This document shows, piece by piece, positions 25,183 to 32,185 of a DNA stretch of 36,030 nt; within the stretch, counting starts at the first letter, position 1, and the number at the start of each line of letters is the position of its first letter. The notes below the pieces were generated by a model that had not been told where the DNA came from, did not search any database, and worked only from the letters and a program-made list of their open reading frames with translations. The position numbers were made by a program, and so were the translations under genes. Origin of the DNA: DATFKA01 sp042095835 (GTDB taxonomy: Bacteria > Bacteroidota > Bacteroidia > Chitinophagales > Saprospiraceae); contig JBELML010000056.1 of assembly GCA_042095835.1 (NCBI GenBank), positions 1 to 36,030 of the forward strand, given 5' to 3'.

Positions 25183-25294
25183 TGACATGGAGATATGATC
25201 ACATGGAGATATTTTGATGTGGAGATGTGTTGACATGGGGATTTGTTGATGTGGAGATATGTTGACATGGAGGTGTGGTGACATGGGGATGTAT
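25183..25294 (+). repeat. G/T-rich tandem repeat, 8-bp phase in 16-bp pairs
   Basis: Fourteen consecutive octamers without gaps, alternating TGACATGG/TGATGTGG with AGATATGT-like units, give seven degenerate 16-bp repeats. The tract begins four bases after the SusD stop and lies before the symporter gene. No frame, spacer structure or hairpin explains it. The same octamer phasing recurs at 31554-31673, 31891-31930, 32751-32790 and 35856-35903. Confidence 0.85.
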
Positions 25295-25361
25295 GTGGAG
25301 ATTGGCTTTAACAGTTCCTAATTGTATTAGTTTTATAGATCTTTAAAAAATATTAATTGAT

Positions 25362-26747
25362 TTGATCGAAGATGTTCAATTATACCAATGGATACTTGTA
25401 GTGGGAGCGAGTTTAATCTTGTTTTGGCTGTCGCCTTTAGCGAAGACTTCGGCTGCTTTCTTTCGTGCTACAGTGCAAGGGCGGGAGCCTAATGCCTGGG
25501 TACTTACAAGTAGTCTGGTCATTAGTTGGATATTTGCGAAATCGATAACCAATGCGGCAAACCTAGGCTTGAGTTTTGGCATTGTGGGTGGTGTAGCTTA
25601 TGCGACGTATTACCTTTCCTTTTGGGTAGCGGGTATTGTGATCTACCAAATGCGCGTGAAAGGTGGCTATGAGAGTATACACCAATTTTTGAGTAGCCGC
25701 TATGGAAGAGGAGCGGTGGTGGTTTTTTCGGTATTGATTGCCTTGCGTTTATTCAACGAGGTGTGGTCCAATACGATTGTGATCGGCACCTATTTCGGGG
25801 AGCAGGGTACGGCAAATTACTACTGGGCGATTTTGGTCTTTACGGGCCTGACCTTAGCCTACGCCTTAAAGGGAGGTTTACAGTCTTCTTTATTGACCGA
25901 TGTCATACAGATGGCTTTGTTTGGGGTCTTACTATTTATCATACTCGGTGTGCTTTTGCCTAAAAGCGATAACCAAGTGAGCAGTTATCTTAGCTCGGGA
26001 GAATGGACCTTGGCGGGCGGCTTGGATTTATTACTCGTAGCGCTGATTCAGGTGTTTAGCTATCCTTTTCATGATCCGGTGTTGACAGACCGAGGTTTTA
26101 TAGCACCTGCCAAAGTGACCCTGCGTAGCTTTATTGGAGCTTCTTTGGTAGGTATGCTTTGTATCGTATTATTTAGTTTTGTAGGAGTCTATGCCCAAAT
26201 GAAAGGAATGCAAGGACAAGCGGCTGTCGAAGTGAGTAGAAGCCTGGGCGTAGCGATGATGCTGATTATGAATTTTATAATGGTCACCTCGGCAGCATCG
26301 ACTTTGGATTCGACATTTTCCGCTTTTTCAAAGCTGATCGTTGTCGACTTGGGTAATGCTAAAGTGGCTAGTATATCCAGAGGAAGATGGGTGATGGTGA
26401 TACTAACGATTATAGGTACGCTTCCTGTTTTTCTCAATCCGACGATTTTATCAGCTACTACAATCAGTGGGACGATGGTCATAGGTTTGGCGCCTATTTT
26501 CATTTTCTGGAATTGGCGATCCAATGCTTTGGCTTTTCACCTGTCGGTGGGTGTAGGTATTGTCATGGGTATACTTTATGCAGCCAATTTAATACCAGAT
26601 TCCTGGATTATTTTCAACGGAAGTTATGCAAAGTTGTTAATGGTAAATATAGTAGGCACGGTATTGAGTTTTGGCTTGTTTATCGGAGTATCTTTTTTAA
26701 ACCACAATAGGAAGATAGGTAGCATAGAGGAACAGCCTCAGGTTTAA
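25362..26747 (+). CDS. Sodium:solute symporter (SSS) family transporter
   Basis: The 461-residue protein has about 12 hydrophobic membrane segments. It starts at TTG 25362, since no ATG occurs in frame before the first membrane helices. Segments such as SLVISWIFAKSITNAANLGL, YATYYLSFWVAGIVIYQMRV, GGYESIHQFLSSRYGRGA and FIMVTSAASTLDSTFSAFSK fit the LeuT-fold SSS family; the last contains the Ser/Thr-rich stretch near the sodium site. It probably carries a solute across the inner membrane with Na+. Its place after SusC/SusD suggests it takes the same nutrient or its product further inward (inference). The substrate is unknown. Confidence 0.88.
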   Translation: MIEDVQLYQWILVVGASLILFWLSPLAKTSAAFFRATVQGREPNAWVLTSSLVISWIFAKSITNAANLGLSFGIVGGVAYATYYLSFWVAGIVIYQMRVKGGYESIHQFLSSRYGRGAVVVFSVLIALRLFNEVWSNTIVIGTYFGEQGTANYYWAILVFTGLTLAYALKGGLQSSLLTDVIQMALFGVLLFIILGVLLPKSDNQVSSYLSSGEWTLAGGLDLLLVALIQVFSYPFHDPVLTDRGFIAPAKVTLRSFIGASLVGMLCIVLFSFVGVYAQMKGMQGQAAVEVSRSLGVAMMLIMNFIMVTSAASTLDSTFSAFSKLIVVDLGNAKVASISRGRWVMVILTIIGTLPVFLNPTILSATTISGTMVIGLAPIFIFWNWRSNALAFHLSVGVGIVMGILYAANLIPDSWIIFNGSYAKLLMVNIVGTVLSFGLFIGVSFLNHNRKIGSIEEQPQV

Positions 26748-26819
26748 AGAAGAAAAACTGGAGCTTTATAAAATGATTAAAGCTGGGATTCATCATATAA
26801 TTCATTCAAAAATTGAACA

Positions 26820-27662
26820 GTGGGTAAAGTTCTTGACATCGGTCGTTTAAAAGGTAAAGTGCTACTCTTTGGAGGAGTCTATAGCAATCTGCAAGCACTT
26901 GAGGAGCTAAAGGTCATTGCCGATCAACAAGGCATTGCCGCTGATCATATCATCTGTACGGGGGATATTGCTGGCTATTGTGCCGACCCAGAAGAGTGCC
27001 AGCAAATCATCAAAAATTGGGGCATTCATGTGATTGCAGGTAATGTCGAAATCCAGTTGCGAGAAGGTCAAGAAGATTGTGGTTGCGATTTTTCGGTAGA
27101 CTCTAGGTGTGATATTTTTGCCAAGCAGTGGTATCCCTACGCCCAGAAAAACACTTCTCAAGATACTTTGGATTGGCTGCAAGCGGTCCCGGAGTTCATC
27201 AGCTTTGACTTTCATGGCCAAGGGTGCTTGGTGGTACATGGCTCCTATTTTAATACCTCAGCTTTCGTTTTTGCATCTACGCCTTGGGCGGAAAAACTCA
27301 AAAACTTTGAAGCCACCGGTGCTAATGTGATTATTGGAGGCCACTGTGGACTCCCTTTCCAAGATCATCAAGATGGAAAATATTGGCTCAACCCCGGAGT
27401 CATCGGGATGCCTGCCAATGATGGTACGACTAGAGTGTGGTATATGATTATGGAGGCCACGGAGCAAGGACTTGTTTTTCGACATGAGTCTTTTGACTAT
27501 GACCACGAAGAGACCTTTGCTCGTATGTTAGAAACGGAGTTGCCCATTTCTTATGCCAAAACTTTGACCTCAGGACTTTGGGATAATAATGATATTCTTC
27601 CGGAGGTAGAGACTGCGGCACAAGGAGTGGCCTTGGGTTTTGGGGAGATTTTGATAGACTAG
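26820..27662 (+). CDS. Divergent metallophosphoesterase-family protein
   Basis: The 280-residue protein starts at GTG 26820. It has the overall calcineurin-like phosphoesterase order but with altered metal sites. The first motif, normally GDxHxN, reads GGVYSN (18-23), so the Asp and His are Gly19 and Tyr21. TGDIAGY (Asp49) is kept; GNHD is GNVE (74-77); the HGS His (His140) is kept; GHTH is GHCG (174-177). It has an unusual Cys pattern, DCGCDFSVDSRCD (86-98). I recall related proteins with GG-YSN and CGC from other phyla, so this seems a real subfamily rather than decay. The reaction is unknown. It follows the symporter by 72 bp and is probably the last gene of the locus. Confidence 0.8.
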   Translation: MGKVLDIGRLKGKVLLFGGVYSNLQALEELKVIADQQGIAADHIICTGDIAGYCADPEECQQIIKNWGIHVIAGNVEIQLREGQEDCGCDFSVDSRCDIFAKQWYPYAQKNTSQDTLDWLQAVPEFISFDFHGQGCLVVHGSYFNTSAFVFASTPWAEKLKNFEATGANVIIGGHCGLPFQDHQDGKYWLNPGVIGMPANDGTTRVWYMIMEATEQGLVFRHESFDYDHEETFARMLETELPISYAKTLTSGLWDNNDILPEVETAAQGVALGFGEILID

Positions 27663-27713
27663 TAGTACGAGGATATTCCAATGTAAAGGATAGGGTTTAG
27701 GTAAGGATTAAAC

Positions 27714-27827
27714 TGTGCCTTTAGGTACAGCATCTGAGACTTTTGTAATAGCATGTTTTGTACCTGACGGCACAATCAAAACACTTTAACCATCTGATTT
27801 TACCAGTATCGTGTACCTAAAGGCACA
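27714..27827. repeat. Three copies of a 16-bp near-palindrome TGTACCTnAnGGCACA
   Basis: TGTGCCTTTAGGTACA at 27714-27729, TGTACCTGACGGCACA at 27759-27774 and TGTACCTAAAGGCACA at 27812-27827. The first is the exact reverse complement of the third; the middle copy differs from the third at two bases. Each copy can fold as a small hairpin with a four-base loop (one G-U pair), and the outer two can pair over 98 bases. The pattern is REP-like. It lies between the metallophosphoesterase gene and a permease remnant. Confidence 0.75.
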
Positions 27828-27850
27828 CTTTCGTTTATCCACCCAAATGA

Positions 27851-28198
27851 ATTCATTTTGAATCTTTAAATAGCTTCTTAGTCTTCACCAATGAATACTT
27901 GTTAAGCAACCCTCTCCTACACCTCTTTCAAACTAGCACCAGGGGCCAAGATTACTCAGTTGGCAGAAACCGCTCTTTATTAGATTTATTGGTGGGTATA
28001 GCCTTTCTCTTGGGGGCACCACTTGCCTGGTGGGCCATGAGTCAATGGCTACAGGGCTTCGCTTATCGGACGAGTATCCAATGGTGGATTTTCCCACTCA
28101 CAGGCTTAGTCGTTGTGTTGATTGCTTTCCTTACGATCAGCTATCAAAGCATCAGAGTAACAAAGGCTAATCCCGTCATGGCTCTAAAAACAGATTAA
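27851..28198 (+). pseudogene. C-terminal remnant of a MacB/FtsX-type ABC transporter permease
   Basis: The frame is open from 27851, but no ATG occurs until well inside the conserved part. From about 27976 the protein has the form of the last two membrane helices of a MacB-like permease: LLDLLVGIAFLLGAPLAWWA, then MSQWLQGFAYRTSIQWWIFP, and the usual ending SIRVTKANPVMALKTD. The preceding residues do not fit a permease. Full-length members have about 800 residues, so roughly 90% is missing. It ends three bases before the convergent EamA gene. Repeats at 27714-27827 lie upstream and may mark a deletion point (inference). Confidence 0.75.
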
Positions 28199-28201
28199 AA
28201 T

Positions 28202-29092
28202 TTATTCACTGACTAAGCGCCGCTTTAAAACTGGATACATAAATACGGCGAGCATAATAATCACTGCTCCTATGTAGAAACCCGTTGTTAATTGCTCATT
28301 TTCCTTGAGGATAAACCAAGCCAATAGGATACCATAAACGGGCTCTAGATTGTAAGTCAAGTTGGCAGCAAAAGCAGATAGATATTTCAGGGATCGCAGT
28401 GCCAGTACGTAGGCAAGCGTAGTGCAGAAGAGGGCTAGAAAAACGAGGTAGGCCCAGTCTATTGGTCTAGGAGGTAGCAGTTCAATGGGTTTTAATGTAA
28501 TAAGGTAATAGACTGGAATCACGATACTTAAAAAAAGCCAGGCACTACTCAATTCGATAAAAGTAATGGGTAGTGCCCCAATTTTAGTGATCATTTTTTT
28601 ATTAAAAATGGCAAAAAGTGCAGCTAAAAAGGCGGAAATCAGTGCCACCCAAAGTCCGGTGAGCATAGACCAATCGGTAGCGTTAACTACGAGGATCATT
28701 CCTGGTAAAATGAGAAGACTCAGTCCTACCTCTAGCCATTTGATCTTTTCTTTGAAAAATAGCGGCTCTAAAATAGCAGTGAAGGTACTCGTAGTAGAAA
28801 TACCGACCAAGCAAATAGACACATTGGATAATTTAACGGAGCCATAAAAAGTTACCCAGTGTAAACCCACAATCACACCGATTCCCATCATGGCCAGGAT
28901 CGTCTTGGTAGGCAATATTCGCCTAATTTCTCCTAGCTTTATGAGAAATAATAAACTTATACTCGTCAGCAATACTCTCCACCAGACAATATTCACGGCT
29001 GATAAATCAATAAGGCCGCCCAATAAAGCGGTAAGGCCAAACAGGAGCACAGCAAAATGCAATTCTAAGTAAGCTCTTTGTACTGGTTTCAT
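28202..29092 (-). CDS. EamA/DMT family transporter
   Basis: The 296-residue protein has about ten membrane helices in two EamA repeats (first half to about 140, second about 150-290). Marks are LHFAVLLFGLTALLGGLIDL, WWRVLLTSISLLFLI, GLHWVTFYGSVKLSNVSICL, LFFKEKI and, in the second repeat, LEPVYGILLAWFILKENEQL. The family exports metabolites such as amino acids; the substrate is unknown. It is convergent with the permease remnant (3-bp gap) and divergent from the peroxiredoxin gene, with a good -7 box at 29128-29135. Confidence 0.9.
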   Translation of the reverse strand: MKPVQRAYLELHFAVLLFGLTALLGGLIDLSAVNIVWWRVLLTSISLLFLIKLGEIRRILPTKTILAMMGIGVIVGLHWVTFYGSVKLSNVSICLVGISTTSTFTAILEPLFFKEKIKWLEVGLSLLILPGMILVVNATDWSMLTGLWVALISAFLAALFAIFNKKMITKIGALPITFIELSSAWLFLSIVIPVYYLITLKPIELLPPRPIDWAYLVFLALFCTTLAYVLALRSLKYLSAFAANLTYNLEPVYGILLAWFILKENEQLTTGFYIGAVIIMLAVFMYPVLKRRLVSE

Positions 29093-29127
29093 GAACTATT
29101 TGAGGACTAAGTCATTTGTAATTTTGT

Positions 29128-29135
29128 CAAAGATA
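29128..29135 (-). promoter_or_regulatory. Bacteroidota -7 box upstream of the EamA gene
   Basis: The minus strand reads TATCTTTG, an exact TAnnTTTG match and identical to the yicC box. The start of transcription would be about 30 bases before the EamA ATG. The -33 element is weak (TATG at 17-base spacing). Confidence 0.45.
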
Positions 29136-29210
29136 TATCCAATCACCCACAACATAAGAATTCAATAATTCATTTCCGGTGGCAATCGGAAAATTAAACC
29201 AACATATACC

Positions 29211-29678
29211 ATGCTTAAAATTGGAGATCAGGCACCAGCCTTTACATTAGTCTCAGATGAGAAAAAAGAAGTTTCTCTTAATGATTACCAAGGAAAAAAC
29301 CTAGTGCTGCTATTTTTCCCGATGGCTTTCACCAGCGTTTGTACCGATGAGTTGTGCGCTATGCGTGATGGCATCGCAGACTACAATGCAATGAATGCCG
29401 ACATCCTGGCCATCTCGGTAGATTCTCCTTTTACATTAAGTAAATTCAAAGAGGATCAGCGGCTAAACTTCCCATTGCTATCAGATTTTAACAAAGAAGT
29501 ATCTACTGCTTATGATAGCCTTTATGAAAATTTTGTCTTTGGTCTAAAAGGGGTTTCGAAAAGATCTGCTTTTGTAATTGACAAGGCAGGTAAGATTCAA
29601 TACGCAGAGGTGTTGGAGAATGCAGGAGAAATACCGAACTTTGTTGCAGTGAAGGAAACTTTAACTTCGCTAAATTAG
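29211..29678 (+). CDS. Peroxiredoxin (AhpE/Bcp-like)
   Basis: The 155-residue protein has the thioredoxin-fold peroxiredoxin pattern: DQAPAFTLVSDEKKEVSLND, then LVLLFFPMAFTSVCTDELC. Cys44 is the peroxidatic Cys in the PxxxTxxC motif and Cys49 is placed as in atypical 2-Cys Bcp proteins that form a disulfide with the fifth residue on. KRSAFVIDKAGKIQYAEVL holds the conserved Arg. It reduces peroxides in the cytoplasm using a thioredoxin-like donor. The start is ATG 29211. It is followed by clpS after 83 bp. Confidence 0.93.
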   Translation: MLKIGDQAPAFTLVSDEKKEVSLNDYQGKNLVLLFFPMAFTSVCTDELCAMRDGIADYNAMNADILAISVDSPFTLSKFKEDQRLNFPLLSDFNKEVSTAYDSLYENFVFGLKGVSKRSAFVIDKAGKIQYAEVLENAGEIPNFVAVKETLTSLN

Positions 29679-29688
29679 TTAGAGACGG

Positions 29689-29730
29689 TGATGTAGTATT
29701 TTAATGTTGTCATTATGAATAGCTACATCA
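29689..29730. repeat. Hairpin formed by an octamer-type repeat and its inverted copy
   Basis: TGATGTAG at 29689-29696 and CTACATCA at 29723-29730 pair over 8 bp with a 26-base loop that contains TGTTGTCA. The units belong to the same sequence family as the 8-bp tandem repeats elsewhere in the window. It sits just after the peroxiredoxin stop. Confidence 0.4.
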
Positions 29731-29761
29731 TACGTAGACTGCAATAAATAACTAAAATCTA

Positions 29762-30091
29762 ATGTTACAGTACAATTCCCTAACGGAGGTAGACGAGGAC
29801 GTATTGGTTGAAGAAGAAATCCTGCTCGACGAAGAGCTGGCCGATCTGGGTATTGGAGAGCACGCTCAACTCATCGTCTATAACGATGACCACAATACAT
29901 TCGATTGGGTGATTCAGTGCTTTGTTGAAGTGCTGGATCACTCCTCTACTCAAGCGGAGCAATTAGCTATGCTTATCCACTTCAAAGGCAAAGCTACTGT
30001 CAAAACAGCTCCCAAACCTGTCCTTAAACCTAAAAAAGATGCGCTCGTTGATCGTGGTCTTTCTGCTGTGATTGAAGGAGGGGACGAGTAG
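29762..30091 (+). CDS. clpS: ATP-dependent Clp protease adaptor ClpS
   Basis: The 109-residue protein has an acidic, flexible N-terminal arm (to about 35) and the ClpS core: QLIVYNDDHNTFDWVIQCFV, then EVLDHSSTQAEQLAMLIHFK. The NDD(x)xTFxxV segment carries the Asp and Asn residues that hold the amino group of N-end-rule substrates. The end of the core is more divergent from proteobacterial ClpS, as usual in Bacteroidota. It delivers N-degron proteins to ClpAP/ClpCP in the cytoplasm. clpA or clpC is not in this window. Confidence 0.9.
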   Translation: MLQYNSLTEVDEDVLVEEEILLDEELADLGIGEHAQLIVYNDDHNTFDWVIQCFVEVLDHSSTQAEQLAMLIHFKGKATVKTAPKPVLKPKKDALVDRGLSAVIEGGDE

Positions 30092-30116
30092 TTTGTATTC
30101 TGTGAAAGAACTTTCA

Positions 30117-30151
30117 TGCAGACAAAGGGGCGGTAGGAGCTTTCGTCGGCA
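30117..30151. repeat. Stem-loop element, copy 1 (GACAAAG ... CTTTCGTC)
   Basis: TGCAGACAAAGG at 30118-30129 and CTTTCGTC at 30140-30147 form a stem with one bulged C. The same design with similar loop bases is found at 32153-32185. It lies between clpS and the phosphatase-family gene. The preceding TGAAAG-aa-CTTTCA at 30102-30115 is a further small palindrome. Confidence 0.5.
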
Positions 30152-30181
30152 GGAGTTTGGAAGAAGAGAAACCTGAACATC

Positions 30182-31543
30182 ATGTTTTTTATACTTAAAA
30201 GGCTCTTTCCCGTCTTTCTAATTATCCTATCCTTTTCTTTTGCCCGTGGGCAAGAGGCCATTCATCAGATTCGTTTCAAGGTCAAGACTAGTATTTCTAG
30301 CGATTCTTTTCCAGCAATTGTTGCTTCCAAAAACTGGAACAGCTCCACTGCTTTCATTATCGACCTGACTAGCAATTCTAACTTTGGAAAAACCCTGACC
30401 TCTGGTATACGTAAAGGTTGGAGTATCTTTCTACAACCCAATGGGGCCTGGGGCTGGAATTTGGGGGATAATAAAAAAAGGTTAGACTATCTACCAACGA
30501 CTAAACAGCAGATTAATGATGGCAAGTGGCATGAGATTATCCAGGTCTATGATTTTCATCAAGAAGCGGTCCGTTTGTTTTTTGATGGTCAAGAAGTAGC
30601 CATTTATAATTTTGGAGCCCTAGACTTGAGTAGTGCACAAATTGTCGAAAATATTCAGACAACAGATAAAGAGGACATCAGTACCAAAGCCCTGAAAGTC
30701 AACAATAGCTGGAGCCAACGAGTAAAAATTAAACAAGCCAAAGACACCCTGACCATTGTCAATTGGAACATTTGGCACGGCGGGCGACACAATGGAATAC
30801 CCGCAGGGATCGAACAAACCATCCAGGTACTTAAAGAGCAGCAAGCCGATATTATCACTCTACAAGAGACCTATGGCTCTGGCCCGATCATAGCCGATTC
30901 TTTGGGGATGTACTTTTACCTCATCAGTTCCAATCTTTCTATCTTGTCAAGATTCCCTATCGTTGGTGTTTTCAGGCCCTGGGATGATTTCCGGTTTGGA
31001 GGCGCTTTTATTAAAATAGGAAAAGAGACCTATATCTCTGTACTTGACGTATGGCTCAACTACCTACCCAATACGCATCAAGATATTCTAAAAGGAGCAG
31101 GTTATGGTGAAATCCTAGAAGAAGAAATCCGCATAAGAGGCCGGGAGGCCCTAGATATGATGAAAGCCTACAAATCATTAGGCATCGAATTACCTAGCCT
31201 TTTTGGGGGAGACTTCAATAGTGGCTCTCATCTTGATTGGACCATCGACAACGCTGCTACCTTCAAAGGGTATTTTCTACCTTGGCCCGTCAGTAGGACG
31301 ATGGCCAGAGAGGGATATATAGACAGCTTCAGAAGCATCTACCTGAATCCGAAAGAAAACCAGGGCTTCACTTGGTCTCCTCGCTTCAAAGAGGAGCTGC
31401 AATATCGTATCGATTATATCTACCACGATCAGCAATGGCAAACAATAGACGCTGGTATCTTAGGATACGAGGACTCCTCATGGCCTAGTGATCATGCACT
31501 GACCTGGGCGCGAGTGGTACTGAGAAAGGAGGTGAGGCCTTAG
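30182..31543 (+). CDS. Secreted endonuclease/exonuclease/phosphatase-family protein with N-terminal lectin-like domain
   Basis: The 453-residue protein has a signal peptide (about 1-23, ending FARGQ). Residues about 28-165 form a LamG/concanavalin-like beta-sandwich (GWSIFLQPNGAWGWNLGD, INDGKWHEIIQVYD, VRLFFDGQEVA). Residues about 188-450 form the EEP catalytic domain with Asn196 (VNWNIWHGG), Glu229 (LQETYG), Asp344/Asn346 (GGDFNSGSH), Asp411 (RIDYIYH) and Asp437/His438 (PSDHALTW). All catalytic residues are present. It would cleave phosphodiester or phosphomonoester bonds of an extracellular substrate such as DNA, a phospholipid or a sugar phosphate. The lectin-like part may bind a carbohydrate. 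No operon partner is obvious. Confidence 0.88.
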   Translation: MFFILKRLFPVFLIILSFSFARGQEAIHQIRFKVKTSISSDSFPAIVASKNWNSSTAFIIDLTSNSNFGKTLTSGIRKGWSIFLQPNGAWGWNLGDNKKRLDYLPTTKQQINDGKWHEIIQVYDFHQEAVRLFFDGQEVAIYNFGALDLSSAQIVENIQTTDKEDISTKALKVNNSWSQRVKIKQAKDTLTIVNWNIWHGGRHNGIPAGIEQTIQVLKEQQADIITLQETYGSGPIIADSLGMYFYLISSNLSILSRFPIVGVFRPWDDFRFGGAFIKIGKETYISVLDVWLNYLPNTHQDILKGAGYGEILEEEIRIRGREALDMMKAYKSLGIELPSLFGGDFNSGSHLDWTIDNAATFKGYFLPWPVSRTMAREGYIDSFRSIYLNPKENQGFTWSPRFKEELQYRIDYIYHDQQWQTIDAGILGYEDSSWPSDHALTWARVVLRKEVRP

Positions 31544-31553
31544 TTTTGTGTGT

Positions 31554-31673
31554 TGATTTGAAGATATAGTGACATGGTGATGTGGGGATATGGTGATGTA
31601 GTGACTTGGGGACGTGGAAGACTTTGTGACTTGGGGACTTGGTGACTTTGAGAGGAGAGACCTTGGGACGTGG
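31554..31673 (+). repeat. G/T-rich octamer tandem repeat
   Basis: Beginning 10 bases after the preceding stop, TGATTTGA, AGATATAG, TGACATGG, TGATGTGG, GGATATGG, TGATGTAG, TGACTTGG and GGACGTGG follow in strict 8-bp steps. After one 9-base unit the series continues (TGACTTGG, GGACTTGG, TGACTTTG and others) to 31673. This is the same family as 25183-25294. The minus-strand open frames over it are products of low complexity. Confidence 0.85.
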
Positions 31674-31834
31674 AGACAACATAAAACATCCCACGTAAGA
31701 CATAGCACTTAAGAATTAACCATATAAGGGATTATAAGAGCATTTAAGACTCTTTTTGAACCACATAGGACATATAGGAATCATAGAATCCTGAAGCACA
31801 TAACACATTGCATATAGCACATAATGCCTTGAAG
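31665..31834 (+). repeat. Long direct repeat, copy 1 (280-bp offset)
   Basis: The segment from GGGACGTGGAGACAAC to the end of ATGCCTTGAA recurs 280 bases downstream. The core 31700-31785 is identical to 31980-32065 apart from small changes. It contains many short (C)ACATAG-like units but no reading frame or transposase. The flanking octamer tract is part of the repeated block. Confidence 0.85.
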
Positions 31835-31890
31835 GCAGCGTGTCTTGCTAGTAAAATATATTAGCGTCTTCGTGTCTTTGTGGCCTGTTT

Positions 31891-31930
31891 TTATGTGGAG
31901 AAGTGTTGATGTGGAGAAGTAGCGATATAG
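31891..31930 (+). repeat. G/T-rich octamer tandem repeat
   Basis: TTATGTGG, AGAAGTGT, TGATGTGG, AGAAGTAG and CGATATAG follow in 8-bp steps, again arranged as 16-bp pairs. It separates the two copies of the long direct repeat. Confidence 0.7.
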
Positions 31931-31944
31931 TACACTGAGAGTTC

Positions 31945-32132
31945 GGGACTTGGGGACAACATAAGACGTAGCACATAAGACATAGCACTTAAGAATTAAC
32001 CATATAAGGGATTATAAGAGCATTTAAGACTCTTTTTGAACCACATAGGACATATAAGGAATCATAGAAATCCTGAAGCACATAGTACATAGCACATAAA
32101 ACATTGCATATAGCACATAATGCCTTGAAAGG
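31945..32132 (+). repeat. Long direct repeat, copy 2
   Basis: It is the second copy of the block at 31665-31834. It carries about 15 extra bases (two more 7-bp CATAGTA/CACATAG-type units near 32082-32098) and two single-base insertions. The 31544-32181 gap holds these repeats, octamer tracts and a short unique spacer (about 31835-31890), and no gene. Confidence 0.85.
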
Positions 32133-32152
32133 ACCTGGTGACATGTATTTAT

Positions 32153-32185
32153 GCTGACAAAGGTGAGATTCGAGCCTTTCGTCAG
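32153..32185. repeat. Stem-loop element, copy 2 (CTGACAAAGG ... CCTTTCGTCAG)
   Basis: CTGACAAAGG at 32154-32163 pairs with CCTTTCGTCAG at 32175-32185 with one bulged C. The right arm covers the stop codon of the minus-strand lipoprotein gene, so it may work as its 3' end structure. It resembles the element at 30117-30151. Confidence 0.55.

Noticed and set aside
25183..25294. CRISPR array
   Set aside because: Repeats are directly adjacent with no spacers, are degenerate and have an 8/16-bp period; no cas genes are near.
31478..31708. Minus-strand frames of 72-76 residues rich in His, Ser and Thr
   Set aside because: They are translations of the octamer repeat and the end of the phosphatase-family gene; low complexity with no start signal.
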